Of a DNA stretch of 6,643 bases, positions 6,400 to 6,643 are shown piece after piece. Position 1 is the first letter of the stretch, and every line of letters starts with the position of its first letter. Source of the DNA: DATJPR01 sp035506295. Lineage in GTDB: Bacteria > Bacteroidota > Ignavibacteria > UBA10030 > UBA6906. Position numbers and translations under genes: made by a program. The DNA lies in NCBI GenBank assembly GCA_035506295.1, contig DATJPR010000233.1:1-6643 (forward strand). The letters run 5' to 3'. A model generated the notes under the pieces. That model was not told the DNA's origin. It did not search any database and worked only from the letters and a program-made list of their open reading frames with translations.

Positions 6400-6643
6400 C
6401 TATTCCAATCTGACATATTTCTCTTCATTGAAATTCTTCCTGTCGATTTGCCCGTTGGTTCCGACAGGCCAGGTCTGGGTAAGTGTGTCGGCCTTGATTT
6501 CGAGAAGCATTTTGACTGTGTCGCCGACCATTCCCGTCGCGATATGGTATTGAATGATTTCTTCGTATCGGTCGCCGTCCAGTTTGTACATCCCGCCGCC
6601 GAAACTGTCAAAGTTGGTGGTGTCGGACTTGTACCGTCCGACA
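6400..6643 (-). CDS. C-terminal part of a lipocalin-like (DUF4488-type) protein, cut by the window edge
   Basis: The frame is open from the TAG at 6400-6402 to the right edge, giving about 80 residues, so the start lies outside the window. An internal ATG at 6589-6591 follows three glycines in the same frame and has no convincing ribosome binding site; it is probably a methionine inside the protein rather than a start. The visible part alternates short strands: GGGMYKLDGDRYEEIIQYH, then MVGDTVKMLLEIKADTLTQ, then NEEKYVRLE at the very end. The pattern of a Gly-rich turn, YKLDGDRYEE, a strand ending in DTLTQ and a closing YVRL strand resembles the C-terminal half of DUF4488/lipocalin-like secreted proteins, which I recall mostly from Bacteroidota. 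Such proteins have no established reaction. Base composition is visibly less GC-rich than the efflux operon. Confidence 0.65.
   Translation of the reverse strand, partial: VGRYKSDTTNFDSFGGGMYKLDGDRYEEIIQYHIATGMVGDTVKMLLEIKADTLTQTWPVGTNGQIDRKNFNEEKYVRLE

Noticed and set aside
6368..6553. 61-codon open frame on the + strand with a hydrophobic stretch
   Set aside because: It is opposite the lipocalin-like partial gene. The hydrophobic look comes from the complement of its charged codons, and there is no good ribosome binding site.
6333..6611. 92-codon open frame on the - strand at the right edge
   Set aside because: It overlaps the lipocalin-like partial gene in another frame and shows no strand pattern or hydrophobic core. 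The frame ending at 6400 stays open to the edge and looks like real protein.

Overview
The window carries one complete tripartite RND-type efflux operon on the + strand, followed by two smaller genes on the - strand. An outer membrane factor, a lipoprotein adaptor and a 12-helix inner-membrane pump imply a Gram-negative (diderm) bacterium. The operon is GC-rich with C/G-ending codons, while the last 250 bases are visibly richer in A/T. The partial gene at the right edge resembles a small secreted lipocalin-like family that I associate mainly with Bacteroidota and relatives. An FCB-group (Bacteroidota/Ignavibacteria-like) host is therefore a reasonable but weakly supported guess.

Layout: 1-145 is an upstream leader with no recognisable complete gene. 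146-1714 is a TolC-family outer membrane factor. 1711-2787 is the periplasmic adaptor, overlapping the previous gene by 4 bases. 2801-5938 is the RND pump, 13 bases after the adaptor. A strong palindrome at 5954-5980 lies between the pump and a convergent 96-residue gene (5977-6267, -), whose stop codon is inside the palindrome. 6268-6399 is a short intergenic stretch with degenerate CNATTGNC-type repeats. 6400-6643 (-) is the C-terminal part of a secreted-type protein that runs off the right edge.

Together the three + strand proteins should form one envelope-spanning pump. The RND trimer captures substrate in the inner membrane or periplasm using the proton gradient, the lipid-anchored adaptor bridges the gap, and the TolC homologue forms the exit duct. 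The proton-relay residues of the pump are all present. The substrate cannot be read from sequence. The adaptor hairpin appears one heptad shorter per arm than AcrA while keeping the R-x3-(L/I)-x6-S tip motif.

I see no CRISPR array, tRNA, rRNA, transposase or defence system. This is mainly an ordinary efflux locus; the most interesting leftovers are the palindrome that overlaps a stop codon and the adaptor hairpin geometry.
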